Below, in pieces: positions 8,564 through 17,014 of a DNA stretch of 33,999 nucleotides (its first letter is position 1; every line of letters starts with the position of its first letter). The notes under the pieces were generated by a model, which saw nothing but the letters and a program-made list of their open reading frames with translations, ran no database searches and was not told where the DNA came from. The translations under genes and the position numbers were made by a program. This stretch comes from a virus: IMG/VR virus record IMGVR_UViG_3300024344_000066, positions 1-33,999 of that record; one strand, 5' to 3'.

Positions 8564-11500
8564 TTACAGCTATTCCCCCTCGTTTGTATGCGCCCAATCC
8601 TTTAGAAATTCTATCTATTGCTTGTGGATTATCCTTTATTAGCAACATTGGAACTTCATAAGCCCTATTGGAATCATCAACTATAACAGATTTCATAAAT
8701 TTTGCACCACTTTTTTTAGACACTTTTTTCATTGCCCCTTCTGCTATTGGTCCGTAAGCAGTTATGTTACCAATGTAATCTCTACTACCCACTGATGTGT
8801 TTCTATTTTTTATTGCTGGTGTTGATATGGATATGCCATCATACCCACCTTCTTGTGCTGTTTTAAGTGCATACTTCATAACAAACTCGTTATAATCTTC
8901 TGTTTTAGAATATGGTCCTTGAGGTATACCACTATTATCACCAGAACCAGCTGCTGCTCGTTTTTCAGCAATAATGTTTCTTATTTTTGCACGCTCTCTG
9001 TTTAATCTTGCTAATCGCACTTGTGTTTGTTTTGTTTGTGGCATTGATAATAAATCTTCTATCTTGGATTGTATTAACATCATTTGTTGTTCGTTTGCAT
9101 TATCTGTTTCTCTTACTAAATCACCACGATCTGCATATTTTGATTGTCTTAGATCATCTTGGTATGCACGTTGGTTTGTTTGTCCTGCTGCCTGTGCTTT
9201 TTTAACTCTTCTGCCTGCAGCGTTTATCGGTTGATGCATGTCAGATTGTATTTCTTCTATGTGTAATATTCTTCTGCCAAATTCATCTGTTCTATCAGAC
9301 GTACGCATGTGTACAAATGCATTTGCACGCTGTGAAGTATTTAACCCAAAATCATGTGCATAGGTGTATGTTGGTTCTGTATTACGCAATGATCCAGGTT
9401 TGTTATTGTACTTAAATAAAAACTCACGGTAGTTCGATCCGCCACCCATTGTTTGTTGTCCACGGTAAGTTGCCTCTCTTGCATACTCTTTAAATCCTCC
9501 AAGTCTTACACCAGTTGTTGATGCAATTTCTTGTAATGGTTGTTTTAATTCGTACGGAAACTTTTGTGGAAATCCTTCTGTAATAGAATTAGCAACACCA
9601 AAATTTTTTTGCACTAGATCTTCTATGGTTGCAATTTCTTTTAGTATTACATCCTTGTTATTGTTATTTACTGCTTCTTCTAATGAAGGTATTCTCATTT
9701 TCATACCACTTAAAACATTTTTTAATGGTCCAGGTCTGTATGCTTGTAAATCTGTTTGTCGGTAAAGTTTAGTAAGTGCTTTTGATTCTTTTACACCAGG
9801 TGAACCTAATGATATTACATCTATTTCAGGTGCAAGCTTTGTATCAAACTCTTCTATTATTTGTGCTTTTGATAATGTCTTATTTCCGTTTCTAGATAAG
9901 TGTGTCGATAACTGTGTATCATTTAATTCCATGTCCTTAATAGGATTGTGTTTTGCAAATGGTCGTTTTAGATATGCTAACCATTCTGCACCTTTTGCAG
10001 ATTCCATTGGTGCGTCTATAAGTTTCTCACGTGATGACCAAAACATTGCACCAGCTGTGTCATCTGCTTGTGGTTTTCTTGCTCCAACTTTGTACGTATT
10101 AGCTGATGGATCTTTTCGTAAAAAATCTCTAGCTGCTTTTTCTGTATCAAAATCTTTTATTGGTAAACCAGCTTCATCAAAAACTGTAAACGGTCTATCC
10201 GGGCGCATTGGTCCTTGCACCTTAGGTCCTGTTAATTTAGGAGAGTATTCTCTTAACTTGCCTATGACCTTTGGTGCTAGTTTCTTTACCAGTCCACCGC
10301 CGACAAAATTTTGTGGATTAGCTTTTATTTCTTTTACTGCATCACTAACTGTAAACTTGTTAGCCATGCCACCTTGGTTGTATGATTTATAAAATTTGTG
10401 TGCGCCATATTGATCTAAATAATTATAATCTACATTGCCAAAGTTTTTTTCGTAACCAGGTAGAGCAAAAAAATCTGCACCTCCTGTAAAGTCTTTTGCT
10501 TGCCCTGCAATAATTTGATCTGCATAATCAAGATATTGGTTATACAAATCTAAATCGTTATCTTTGTAATCAGAAAAAAATCTTGTTGTTTTATCACTGT
10601 ACGGAGAAAATTGTCCTTCACCAGATAATACACTAACAATAGGGCTAATATTTTTATTAGGGTTACCACCATACATATTTACATAATTAGGGTTTTGTGA
10701 ACGGTTAAAAATAACATGTCCAACAGCTTGGCCTCCTTGAAAATTTTTATCATCTTCAGCCATCATCATACGTGCCATTGCTTCTCTGTCATCCATTTGT
10801 CTTATTCTACTAAATCTAAGATCTGGTTTTTGTTTTGGTTCTATTTTATTTGTGTTTTGATAATCACGCATACTTGTACCTCCACGATAAAAACCGTGTA
10901 TGTTTCCACCTCTAAATTGTGATTCAAAATCCATTTCCATTCTTTCGTCTCTTAAATTTTTTAATCTTTTTTGTTCTTTAGCTATTTGTTTAGCTTTTGC
11001 TTTTGTGTTGAATATGTTACCAGATGGAGAAAAGGAATCAATAAAACTTTCGAATAGGTCTGAATAGTCACCGTCCTCAGGCAGTGAAGCAAAATCTTTC
11101 ATCTTTTCACTACCATCGCCACGCATAATGCCCATCTTTCTTTCGAACGCTTGCATCTGTGATGGTGTAGTTACATCCCAAGTAATTGGATCATCTTTTG
11201 CATAATCTTCTGGTGACGTCATGTAATAATTTTCATCAACTATTTCTACTTGTCCTGTTTTTTTATCTATGTAGATGTGTTGGTTATTAGCAAAGTCACT
11301 ACGAATATCAAACTCTATGTGTAGGTCACCGTTTTTTTCTTTTGTCATGTTAACAGGAACTTTGTAGCCATCTGAGTTTGTAATTTCAAATTCTTGTTTA
11401 CCACCTTTACTACCATAGTTTCTAATTCTAGTGCCATTTGCTAAAGTTCTTCCCATAGCACTTGGTCCACTTAATTGATCTAGTACACCCACCATTGATT

Positions 11501-12659
11501 TAATCCATGGCGGTGCACTTCTTGTTATTGTTTTTGTTGCAGCCTGGGCCGCTAGCGGCGCTAATCTACCCACAGGCATTGTTGCAGCCGCAGCTGTAGC
11601 ACCAGTTTGTTTAATAAATTTTCTTCGTGATGGATCAAACTTTGCACTGTCAATAATTTTTTGTAATCCTTTTTTAATTAGACCACCCTTAGAATAACCA
11701 TAATATTTTAATATTAAGTCATCCAACATGCCTTCGTAATTTTGTATAAAGTTTTCTTCAGGTTGTTGTAGTCTTGCACGGTCACGGTTTTGTTTTCGCA
11801 TAGAAAGAAATACGTTGCCTTTGTCAAAAGATTTCATTGGGTCGTCAGCCGCAGCTATTATGTGACTAAGTTCTAATAATTCATCATCACCAATTAAACC
11901 AAGTTCTTTTGCTTTACCTGTTTGTCTTCTATTAAACTTTGAACGTGTTGCTAAAAGATCAGCAAAAAAAGGTGCATCTGTTTCAGAAAATTTTTTTATT
12001 ACTTCATTTTGTGGTATTTTACGTGCTTTTGCTTGAGAAAGCATTCTACCTAAGTGTCGTGCCAAAGCAGCACCGGCATTTATATCTTTTGCTGGTACAC
12101 CTTCAAGTGATTTGTTAATTTTTGACATTGTGTCTCTAACTATTTCTGTACTGCCCTCATCTAATGCGTTTAATGCATCGCCATACTTTGTCATTAGTAT
12201 TGGTCTACCAAATTCATCTTTAAATTTTGTTCTAACACCATATCCAGTACCTGTGCCTAATCTCCCTTGCCTGTAAGGACCTAAATAATACCCAGGATCA
12301 ACACCCATTGCTCTTGATTGTTCGTCAGTTAAATAACGAAGTTCATCGTCAGACAACTCATCAAGTCTTCTTGTCATTTCAATATTCTTAGGAAGTTTTT
12401 TTCTTTTTGTAGGTTTTGTTAAAGGTTTAGTATCTATATCGGCAATACGTGCTTCTTCTATTTGACGTGGCACTAATACATGTTTAGATTTTCTTGTGTC
12501 CGGGTCAAATCTTTTTACTCTTGTTAAATCTTTAGGTTGATATTTTTTACCTTCGTATTCATAGTAATCTAAAACTTTTTTAGGCTTAGGCGTGTAGCCT
12601 TTGGTAAGACCTTTTCTAATTACTTCTTTAAATACAGGAACAGCAGCTTTTAAAACCAT
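8556..12659 (-). CDS. 1367-aa composite virion protein with SleB-type cell-wall hydrolase domain
   Basis: The largest gene here. Residues 1-320 are helical and basic; 323-331 read SKGGLIKKG; 344-374 look like an internal twin-arginine signal (SRRKFIKQTGATAAAAT followed by an Ala-rich stretch). Residues ~620-760 match the SleB/CwlJ (Hydrolase_2) pattern: EAMARMMMAED, QGGQAVGHVIFNR, FTGGADFFA, AHKFYK. A second block begins at 787 (GGGLVKKLAPKVIG). Residues ~1080-1330 carry a module with LHIEEIQSDMHQ and KYALKTAQEGGYDGISI, which I recall from large polyvalent phage proteins. It ends KRGGIAVNG. Likely an ejected or tail-associated lysin-bearing protein that opens peptidoglycan at entry. It is TAATG-coupled upstream. 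The hydrolase call is fairly firm; other parts are unassigned. Confidence 0.8.
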   Translation of the reverse strand: MVLKAAVPVFKEVIRKGLTKGYTPKPKKVLDYYEYEGKKYQPKDLTRVKRFDPDTRKSKHVLVPRQIEEARIADIDTKPLTKPTKRKKLPKNIEMTRRLDELSDDELRYLTDEQSRAMGVDPGYYLGPYRQGRLGTGTGYGVRTKFKDEFGRPILMTKYGDALNALDEGSTEIVRDTMSKINKSLEGVPAKDINAGAALARHLGRMLSQAKARKIPQNEVIKKFSETDAPFFADLLATRSKFNRRQTGKAKELGLIGDDELLELSHIIAAADDPMKSFDKGNVFLSMRKQNRDRARLQQPEENFIQNYEGMLDDLILKYYGYSKGGLIKKGLQKIIDSAKFDPSRRKFIKQTGATAAAATMPVGRLAPLAAQAATKTITRSAPPWIKSMVGVLDQLSGPSAMGRTLANGTRIRNYGSKGGKQEFEITNSDGYKVPVNMTKEKNGDLHIEFDIRSDFANNQHIYIDKKTGQVEIVDENYYMTSPEDYAKDDPITWDVTTPSQMQAFERKMGIMRGDGSEKMKDFASLPEDGDYSDLFESFIDSFSPSGNIFNTKAKAKQIAKEQKRLKNLRDERMEMDFESQFRGGNIHGFYRGGTSMRDYQNTNKIEPKQKPDLRFSRIRQMDDREAMARMMMAEDDKNFQGGQAVGHVIFNRSQNPNYVNMYGGNPNKNISPIVSVLSGEGQFSPYSDKTTRFFSDYKDNDLDLYNQYLDYADQIIAGQAKDFTGGADFFALPGYEKNFGNVDYNYLDQYGAHKFYKSYNQGGMANKFTVSDAVKEIKANPQNFVGGGLVKKLAPKVIGKLREYSPKLTGPKVQGPMRPDRPFTVFDEAGLPIKDFDTEKAARDFLRKDPSANTYKVGARKPQADDTAGAMFWSSREKLIDAPMESAKGAEWLAYLKRPFAKHNPIKDMELNDTQLSTHLSRNGNKTLSKAQIIEEFDTKLAPEIDVISLGSPGVKESKALTKLYRQTDLQAYRPGPLKNVLSGMKMRIPSLEEAVNNNNKDVILKEIATIEDLVQKNFGVANSITEGFPQKFPYELKQPLQEIASTTGVRLGGFKEYAREATYRGQQTMGGGSNYREFLFKYNNKPGSLRNTEPTYTYAHDFGLNTSQRANAFVHMRTSDRTDEFGRRILHIEEIQSDMHQPINAAGRRVKKAQAAGQTNQRAYQDDLRQSKYADRGDLVRETDNANEQQMMLIQSKIEDLLSMPQTKQTQVRLARLNRERAKIRNIIAEKRAAAGSGDNSGIPQGPYSKTEDYNEFVMKYALKTAQEGGYDGISISTPAIKNRNTSVGSRDYIGNITAYGPIAEGAMKKVSKKSGAKFMKSVIVDDSNRAYEVPMLLIKDNPQAIDRISKGLGAYKRGGIAVNG

Positions 12660-13657
12660 TAGTCCCTCATGTATTCGTTAACTGCGTCTTGTAACTCAGG
12701 GCTTATTCTATCTTTACTACCTCTTAAAAATTTTTTTCCAAGACCTCTAAGAATTCCTACACCCCCAGCACCCATTTCAGTCATAAAAGTTAATCTTTCT
12801 AGATCTTCTTTATTTGGTCCTTCATATTCCATAAATGGTAAAAAATATTCACCATCTGCTGCATATTTTAATGGTATGTCAGTTCCAGAAATATTACCAA
12901 GATTAAATTTTCTTAACCCTGGACCAAACAAACCAGAAATGTCGTTCATTGGATCTTCGTAATAATTGTATCCAAATTTAGCAATAGAATTTTTTTCTAA
13001 TAAATCTGCATAATCTTTTTGAAAATCATCTTCAAATTTAGATCGTTCTTCTAAATATTTATTTTGATACATGTCATTTACATAAGCATCGTAATCTTCG
13101 TAAGTGTTACCTGGATTAACTGTAAAATATCTATTCATGGTTGCTGCGTTTTCATCAACATGACTTTGTGCAGTTTCGTATGCTTTGTTATATTTAGAAT
13201 CGTATTTAGAATCAATTGTAGCTGCAGTATCGTTTTCTAATTCTTGTATTAAAGAATAATCTTGCATTGGGTTTTCTGTTGTAAAACTTGGCAATCCTGT
13301 AAAGTTAGAAATAGCACTTGAAGCTACATCTCTACCTTGTTCAGAAAGTCCAGTTAAATTTTCAGGTTTAAAATCTATTCCTGGTATAAGTGTATTTTTT
13401 TCCATGCCCTCTTGTGTAAAAGGGTTATAAAAATCTGCGCCTGCATCTATATAGTCATATGCCGCTGCAGGGATATCAGTTGCAATATCACCTAAAAAAG
13501 TTGTTGCATCTAAAAATGCGTTTACTGGAACTCGTCCTGCATCTTTATATAAATCTGGGTTTGTTAACCTGTCTACGTTAGTATCACCGTACGATTCATA
13601 TATCTCTGGTAATCTTAGGTAGTCGGCTAACGCCATTATTCCTGTGCCTAACATCAT
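12659..13657 (-). CDS. structural-operon protein of unknown function
   Basis: 332 aa, acidic, Tyr/Asn/Asp-rich, with an Ala/Gly-rich hydrophobic C-terminal segment near residues 290-312 (EMGAGGVGILRGLGKKFLRG). It lies between TerL and the 1367-aa protein and is joined to both by TAATG overlaps. It may be an internal virion protein delivered with its large neighbour. I see no catalytic motif and no family I can name. Confidence 0.75.
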   Translation of the reverse strand: MMLGTGIMALADYLRLPEIYESYGDTNVDRLTNPDLYKDAGRVPVNAFLDATTFLGDIATDIPAAAYDYIDAGADFYNPFTQEGMEKNTLIPGIDFKPENLTGLSEQGRDVASSAISNFTGLPSFTTENPMQDYSLIQELENDTAATIDSKYDSKYNKAYETAQSHVDENAATMNRYFTVNPGNTYEDYDAYVNDMYQNKYLEERSKFEDDFQKDYADLLEKNSIAKFGYNYYEDPMNDISGLFGPGLRKFNLGNISGTDIPLKYAADGEYFLPFMEYEGPNKEDLERLTFMTEMGAGGVGILRGLGKKFLRGSKDRISPELQDAVNEYMRD

Positions 13658-15108
13658 TAATAGTATTCTCTCCCTCCGACTTGTGTCGTTTTCTCGTCTT
13701 CGTAATCATCTTTTAAACCAACATAGTAACCTTGTCTATATTTCATTAAAGCTTGCGTGGTTGAATCCACGTAGTCATCGTTATCACCGAAAGGAAAAGC
13801 TGCGCACTCTTCTATTACTTCCTCGGCGAACTTTTTATTGGGCGCCCATATAGCTCCTGATTCAAACAGGGGAGCTACGCTGTTTACCCTAGAGTGTTTA
13901 TCATTTCCTCTTGAGGGTGTATAATTTATAACAGGTATTCCTGCCTTTTGCAACTCATGAGTTAAAGGTAAGCCAGATGCCTTTGCTTCTATCAAAATTG
14001 TCTCCGGTTCCCAGTATCTATATTCTTCTTGTGCGATTGATTTTAGTTCAGGAAAGTTCCAACGTCCTTTTTTTGCGTCCAGTAAAATTAATGCTTGCGG
14101 ACCACCTTCTTCGGGCTCAAATACACCCCACGTTGTTATTGCCGAGTAATCGGCTGTCTCTTTTGCACTAAACGCCGTATCGTAGCTCTGTATAATGTAT
14201 TTTAGGTGCGGAATTGTATCTTCTTCCCATGTTTGCCACCATTCACGTTTTATAAGTGCACCTTCCTCGGATGTAGGCTGCTGCATCCACTGTGCTTGCC
14301 ATTTTGACTCCGGAATAGATGCCTTGACACCTTGTAGACCTTTCATGGTCCAAAAATTACCCCACATGGGTTTTTCATTTATAATTGCAGGGAATTCGAC
14401 AACTTCCCATTGATCAGAATCCTCTGCCTTACCCTGGGCCTCGAGCAGCCGTCCTGTTAGGTCTTTTATTGACCATCTTGTCATAACGACAACGATTGAA
14501 CCACCAGGTTGTAGACGTTGACGCGGACCGGATGTATACCATTCGTAATGTGAGTCTAGAACGGCCGGCGAAAGCGCATCTTGCTCGGAATGAGGGTCGT
14601 CAATAATAAGTAAATCGGCACCACGACCTGTAATCGCACCACCGACACCTGCAGCGAAGTATTCACCGCCATGGTTTGACTCCCAACGGCCGGCGGCCTT
14701 TGAATCAGCTGCTAATCTGACTGTAGGGAAAACTGTTTCGTACTCTGGCGACTCTATAACGTTCTTGGCCTTCCGACCGAACCTAATTGCTAGTTCGCCT
14801 GTGTGTGTTGTTTGGATGAGCTTGGCCTTTGGATGGTTGCCCATGTAAAATGCAGGAAAAAGGTTAGATGCAAACTCCGATTTTGTATGTCGAGGTGGCA
14901 TATTAACAATAAGACGCTTTAATTCGCCTTTTGCAATACGGTTTAGCTTCTCTGCGTAGATACGATGGTGTTTTCCTTCTATAAAATCAGGCCAAACAGT
15001 CTTGACAAACGACAAAAAATCATTTTGTGATTTTTCTTGCTTGTCTAACAGCGCATTTTTAAGAATATACTTTAAAGTTTGAGTATCAAGCGTCTCTAAA
15101 TTGCTCAT
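13657..15108 (-). CDS. terL: terminase large subunit
   Basis: 483 aa packaging motor. The ATPase has a Walker A-like MPPRHTKSE at ~70-78 (Thr where many TerL have Gly), Walker B LLIIDDP at ~166-172 and the coupling motif VVVMTRWS at ~206-213. The nuclease domain begins with SYDTAFSAKETADYSA (Asp310), then ILIEAKASG (Glu374) and DDYVDST (Asp445/448), the RNase H-like acidic triad that cuts concatemers. Length is normal. The start overlaps the upstream stop as ATGA. TerS is 3.2 kb away rather than adjacent. Confidence 0.95.
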   Translation of the reverse strand: MSNLETLDTQTLKYILKNALLDKQEKSQNDFLSFVKTVWPDFIEGKHHRIYAEKLNRIAKGELKRLIVNMPPRHTKSEFASNLFPAFYMGNHPKAKLIQTTHTGELAIRFGRKAKNVIESPEYETVFPTVRLAADSKAAGRWESNHGGEYFAAGVGGAITGRGADLLIIDDPHSEQDALSPAVLDSHYEWYTSGPRQRLQPGGSIVVVMTRWSIKDLTGRLLEAQGKAEDSDQWEVVEFPAIINEKPMWGNFWTMKGLQGVKASIPESKWQAQWMQQPTSEEGALIKREWWQTWEEDTIPHLKYIIQSYDTAFSAKETADYSAITTWGVFEPEEGGPQALILLDAKKGRWNFPELKSIAQEEYRYWEPETILIEAKASGLPLTHELQKAGIPVINYTPSRGNDKHSRVNSVAPLFESGAIWAPNKKFAEEVIEECAAFPFGDNDDYVDSTTQALMKYRQGYYVGLKDDYEDEKTTQVGGREYY

Positions 15109-15743
15109 TTCTGCTCTTTAAACTCATAAAAGTAGTTTGTATCATCGCCTGCAGTCCATTTACTTATAGATTCTACGTTATATTCTATGGTTGACACCTT
15201 AAAATCAGGTTGTTTAGGCTCAGATGGTGTCAATGACTTGTCATAAAACAGTGTTCTGTTGTTTGGCTGTGCTGCAAAGTGGCCATTGTCCAATTCTATT
15301 ATGTTAAAAGATTTGTGTTCGGCTGGAACTTGTGAATAATTTATGTTTGGTAAGTTATGGTCTGCATGACAACTATCAATCGTAAACAAGTATTCACCTG
15401 AGTGCCATTTTTTTGATGGAGATAGATATTTTGCTCTAGGTGGCACTGTTATTTTTTCTATAACTGTGATGTGATAACTAAAAGAATCCCAAAGCTCTAG
15501 TTCTTCTAAAGGAAGATCATCTTTAATATCAGGGGAAGAAACAAAAGCACTAATAGGGAGCTTATCATATAAAGCAGCATATTCCGGCAGATACGTTTCA
15601 AAGTAAAGTGCTCGACCTTGTATTGACTTAACAGTAGCCCAAACACCTTCTACAAATTCTCCGTGCCCTTTTTGATGATCATACAAATACTGTTTCTTAA
15701 CATATACCTTTACTGGTGGAACGTTCGCAACTAAAAAAGCCAT
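15105..15743 (-). CDS. conserved 212-aa marine-phage protein, first gene of the late operon
   Basis: Starts MAFLVANVPPVKVYVKKQYL. An upstream in-frame ATG at 15842 would give 245 aa, but that 33-codon extension runs through a good promoter at 15772-15800, so I chose 15743, about 22 nt downstream of the predicted transcript start. The interior is beta-rich with many aromatics (GRALYFETYLPEYAALYDKL, then ELWDSFSYHITVIEK, then GEYLFTIDSCHADHN). I recall close relatives upstream of TerL in many uncultured marine phages, but know no function. No strong Shine-Dalgarno is present; the short leader is A/U-rich. Confidence 0.85.
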   Translation of the reverse strand: MAFLVANVPPVKVYVKKQYLYDHQKGHGEFVEGVWATVKSIQGRALYFETYLPEYAALYDKLPISAFVSSPDIKDDLPLEELELWDSFSYHITVIEKITVPPRAKYLSPSKKWHSGEYLFTIDSCHADHNLPNINYSQVPAEHKSFNIIELDNGHFAAQPNNRTLFYDKSLTPSEPKQPDFKVSTIEYNVESISKWTAGDDTNYFYEFKEQK

Positions 15744-15771
15744 ATAAAAACGATTTAATTTTTTAAAATTT

Positions 15772-15800
15772 TTTATAACGTTTTTTACGAAGATTGTCAC
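15772..15800 (-). promoter_or_regulatory. late-operon sigma70-like promoter
   Basis: On the minus strand GTGACA (15795-15800), 17-nt spacer, TATAAA (15772-15777): one mismatch to consensus in each box with ideal spacing. The predicted start is near 15765, 22 nt before the ATG at 15743. It heads the whole leftward structural operon. Confidence 0.7.
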
Positions 15801-15845
15801 TCTCAAACTTGCCTCTACATAATTCAAAGCATGCTTACGCAAAAA

Positions 15846-15878
15846 GGGGGGGTCGGGGGTCGTTTAGGTCCCGGGCAC
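15846..15878 (+). other. G-rich tract and CCCGGG palindrome upstream of the late promoter
   Basis: A run of seven G (15846-15852) and a run of five G (15855-15859) are followed by GG and by CCCGGG near 15871-15876. The plus strand could form a G-quadruplex. It sits between the late promoter and the DnaA boxes, and could be a strand-specific origin or packaging signal; no direct evidence decides. Confidence 0.4.
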
Positions 15879-15881
15879 GAG

Positions 15882-15901
15882 TTATCCACAGGTTATACAC
15901 A
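15882..15901 (+). promoter_or_regulatory. pair of DnaA boxes
   Basis: TTATCCACA (15882-15890) and TTATACACA (15893-15901), both exact matches to TTATNCACA, same strand, start-to-start 11 bp (about one helical turn). Adjacent same-face spacing suggests cooperative DnaA binding beside the late promoter. Confidence 0.7.
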
Positions 15902-15924
15902 GCCACTAGATATAGTAGCTGTGT
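15897..15924. repeat. long inverted repeat at the DnaA boxes
   Basis: ACACAGC, c, ACTA, gata loop, TAGT, a, GCTGTGT: an 11-bp stem with one C-A mismatch and a 4-nt loop, overlapping the second DnaA box. No T-run follows on either strand, so it is not a standard intrinsic terminator. An origin hairpin or a 3'-end structure for the minus-strand gene at 15941 are both possible. Confidence 0.55.
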
Positions 15925-15940
15925 TGAGAATTAGCTGAGA

Positions 15941-16237
15941 CTAACCAGCTAAACCTAGTCGCTTTAACAAGTAGCCAACATCACCTTGCATATGATGTAG
16001 CAACTGCATACGATTGTCCTTATCTTCTGCAATCCATTCAACAATAGAATTGCATAGCACACCACTAATCAACTTCCAATCCAAGCTATCTTTACGAGGA
16101 ACAGATGAGATGATTGATTCAAGATCGCCAACACTAGCCTGATCTTTGGCATACTCAACTACTTCAGTAAGCACGGGTGTAATATCCACACCCTTTACTG
16201 ATTTTACTTTTACTACTTCTTTAGATTCATTAGTCAT
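15941..16237 (-). CDS. 98-aa protein, unknown function
   Basis: An acidic, mostly helical 98-aa protein (VLTEVVEYAKDQASVGDLES, then WKLISGVLCNSIVEWIAED, ending YLLKRLGLAG). A GGAG site lies 8 nt upstream of the ATG. It follows the 25-aa membrane-peptide gene by 16 nt in the same short operon as the gene at 16328. No domain recognised. It is the last gene before the DnaA-box hairpin and late promoter, so a role in early takeover or origin control is possible but unsupported. Confidence 0.75.
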   Translation of the reverse strand: MTNESKEVVKVKSVKGVDITPVLTEVVEYAKDQASVGDLESIISSVPRKDSLDWKLISGVLCNSIVEWIAEDKDNRMQLLHHMQGDVGYLLKRLGLAG

Positions 16238-16253
16238 TTCTAATTCTCCTTTG

Positions 16254-16331
16254 TTAACTAATTGATAATATAAAGCTATATCCTATAAACCACATAATAG
16301 ATACACCTATTATTAATGTTATGATATTCAT
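16254..16331 (-). CDS. 25-aa single-span membrane peptide
   Basis: A 25-residue hydrophobic peptide starting MNIITLIIGVSIMWFIGYSF, essentially one membrane span. The ATG overlaps the upstream stop (ATGA) so translation is probably coupled. It is too short for most gene callers. The sequence between the genes has no competing frame. One of several tiny membrane peptides in the early region. Confidence 0.6.
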   Translation of the reverse strand: MNIITLIIGVSIMWFIGYSFILSIS

Positions 16332-16594
16332 TGTGGATAACTCTTTCCACTAATCTCAAACACAGTATTAGGATTGACATTAGCCCAACGTTGAAACCCC
16401 TCTTTAGCTCTACTATTAATCTTAAATACTAATACATAGTTAGGGTGTTCAGTTACTCTCTTCTCTTGGGTAAATCTATATCCAAGTTTACCAACTACAC
16501 CTAGTTTGATGTGTCCTATCTGTCCATTGTTCTTACGCCACTTACAGCTAAAGAAACCACGTTTAACAATATCTTTAAATTCGTTCTTAGTCAT
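16328..16594 (-). CDS. small beta-rich protein, possibly SH3-barrel (DUF2693/WYL_2-like)
   Basis: 88 aa. FFSCKWRKNNGQIGHIKLGV, then PNYVLVFKINSRAKEGFQRW, then VNPNTVFEISGKSY gives a short all-beta pattern similar to what I recall of phage SH3-barrel proteins that contain a K-x-(D/N)-G turn followed by paired strands. Nucleic-acid binding would fit but is not shown. A perfect DnaA box overlaps its last codons. It is followed by two coupled or adjacent small genes. Confidence 0.7.
   Translation of the reverse strand: MTKNEFKDIVKRGFFSCKWRKNNGQIGHIKLGVVGKLGYRFTQEKRVTEHPNYVLVFKINSRAKEGFQRWANVNPNTVFEISGKSYPQ
16332..16340 (-). promoter_or_regulatory. DnaA box within 3' end of coding sequence
   Basis: TTATCCACA on the minus strand, an exact match. 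It encodes the Tyr-Pro-Gln end of the 88-aa protein, so it may be coincidence, but it lies in a cluster of five such boxes within 2 kb. Confidence 0.5.
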
Positions 16595-16623
16595 ATCTTT
16601 CTCTTTCTATTTATTAACCTACT

Positions 16624-16651
16624 ACTATACACATAAATAAGACAATAATAA
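16624..16651 (-). promoter_or_regulatory. weak candidate promoter for the 16594 operon
   Basis: Minus-strand TATAGT (16624-16629) with a poor TTATTA (16646-16651) at 16-nt spacing, about 30 nt upstream of the ATG at 16594. Location fits the promoter pattern of the neighbouring modules but the -35 box is weak; a TTGTCA farther upstream is badly spaced. Confidence 0.3.
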
Positions 16652-16765
16652 GATGACAAATTGTCGCACCCGGGCAGATAACCAGTTGCGTGATGGCAGA
16701 TGTGAATGGATGAAGTTCAGCATCTCAGCGGTCGCCCCGGTGCATAAACGTGGGAGCTTTAGCTA

Positions 16766-16915
16766 TTAGCTGTGTTGGTTGTTAGGGAGCTTGGGAGTTT
16801 TCTGATGGGGCGAAGGTAATGGCTCTTGATCAACCAGAGCGAAACCCTCGCCTAATCCATAGGACAGGTCTTTATGAGCACCCGTCACAGGAGTCCGCAA
16901 CAACTTAATGCGCAT
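16766..16915 (-). CDS. 49-aa small protein ending in a repeat-encoded TPKLP tail
   Basis: Begins MRIKLLRTPVTGAHKDLSYG, continues GLGEGFALVDQEPLPSPHQ and ends KTPKLPNNQHS. GGAGGG lies just before the ATG, and a leftward extended -10 promoter (16986-17014) starts transcription ~64 nt upstream. The last residues are encoded by copy A of the 15-bp repeat. Composition looks protein-like rather than random, but I recognise no family. An alternative is that this is a structured RNA; inverted arms such as GGCTCTT/AAGAGCC flank it. Confidence 0.5.
   Translation of the reverse strand: MRIKLLRTPVTGAHKDLSYGLGEGFALVDQEPLPSPHQKTPKLPNNQHS
16786..16800 (+). repeat. 15-bp dispersed repeat, copy A (variant)
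   Basis: GGAGCTTGGGAGTTT, one mismatch to the common form. On the minus strand it is inside the 3' end of the 49-aa gene and encodes TPKLP. Confidence 0.7.
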
Positions 16916-16970
16916 TACCCTCCCTAAATTTGTAAGGCAAGAGCCGAATAACTCCGTTTATCTTGCCTCA

Positions 16971-16980
16971 TAGTTAACTA
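16971..16980. promoter_or_regulatory. palindrome at predicted transcription start
   Basis: TAGTTAACTA is a perfect 10-bp palindrome that overlaps the predicted start (~16979) of the promoter at 16986-17014. This placement is typical of an operator. Confidence 0.4.
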
Positions 16981-16985
16981 TTCTT

Positions 16986-17014
16986 ATTATACCACACCAA
17001 GGTCGGTCGTCCAA
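16986..17014 (-). promoter_or_regulatory. extended -10 promoter
   Basis: Minus-strand TATAAT (16986-16991) preceded by TGG (extended -10 TGn), 17-nt spacer and a weak TTGGAC (17009-17014). It drives the 49-aa gene at 16915 and perhaps the following small operon. A DnaA box lies about 20 bp upstream of the -35. Confidence 0.65.

Noticed and set aside
16801-16985. Structured RNA on the plus strand with paired arms GGCTCTT/AAGAGCC and AGGCAAG/CTTGCCT
   Set aside because: The region is better explained by a leftward promoter, ribosome site and 49-aa ORF; only short pairings were found and no known RNA family was recognised.
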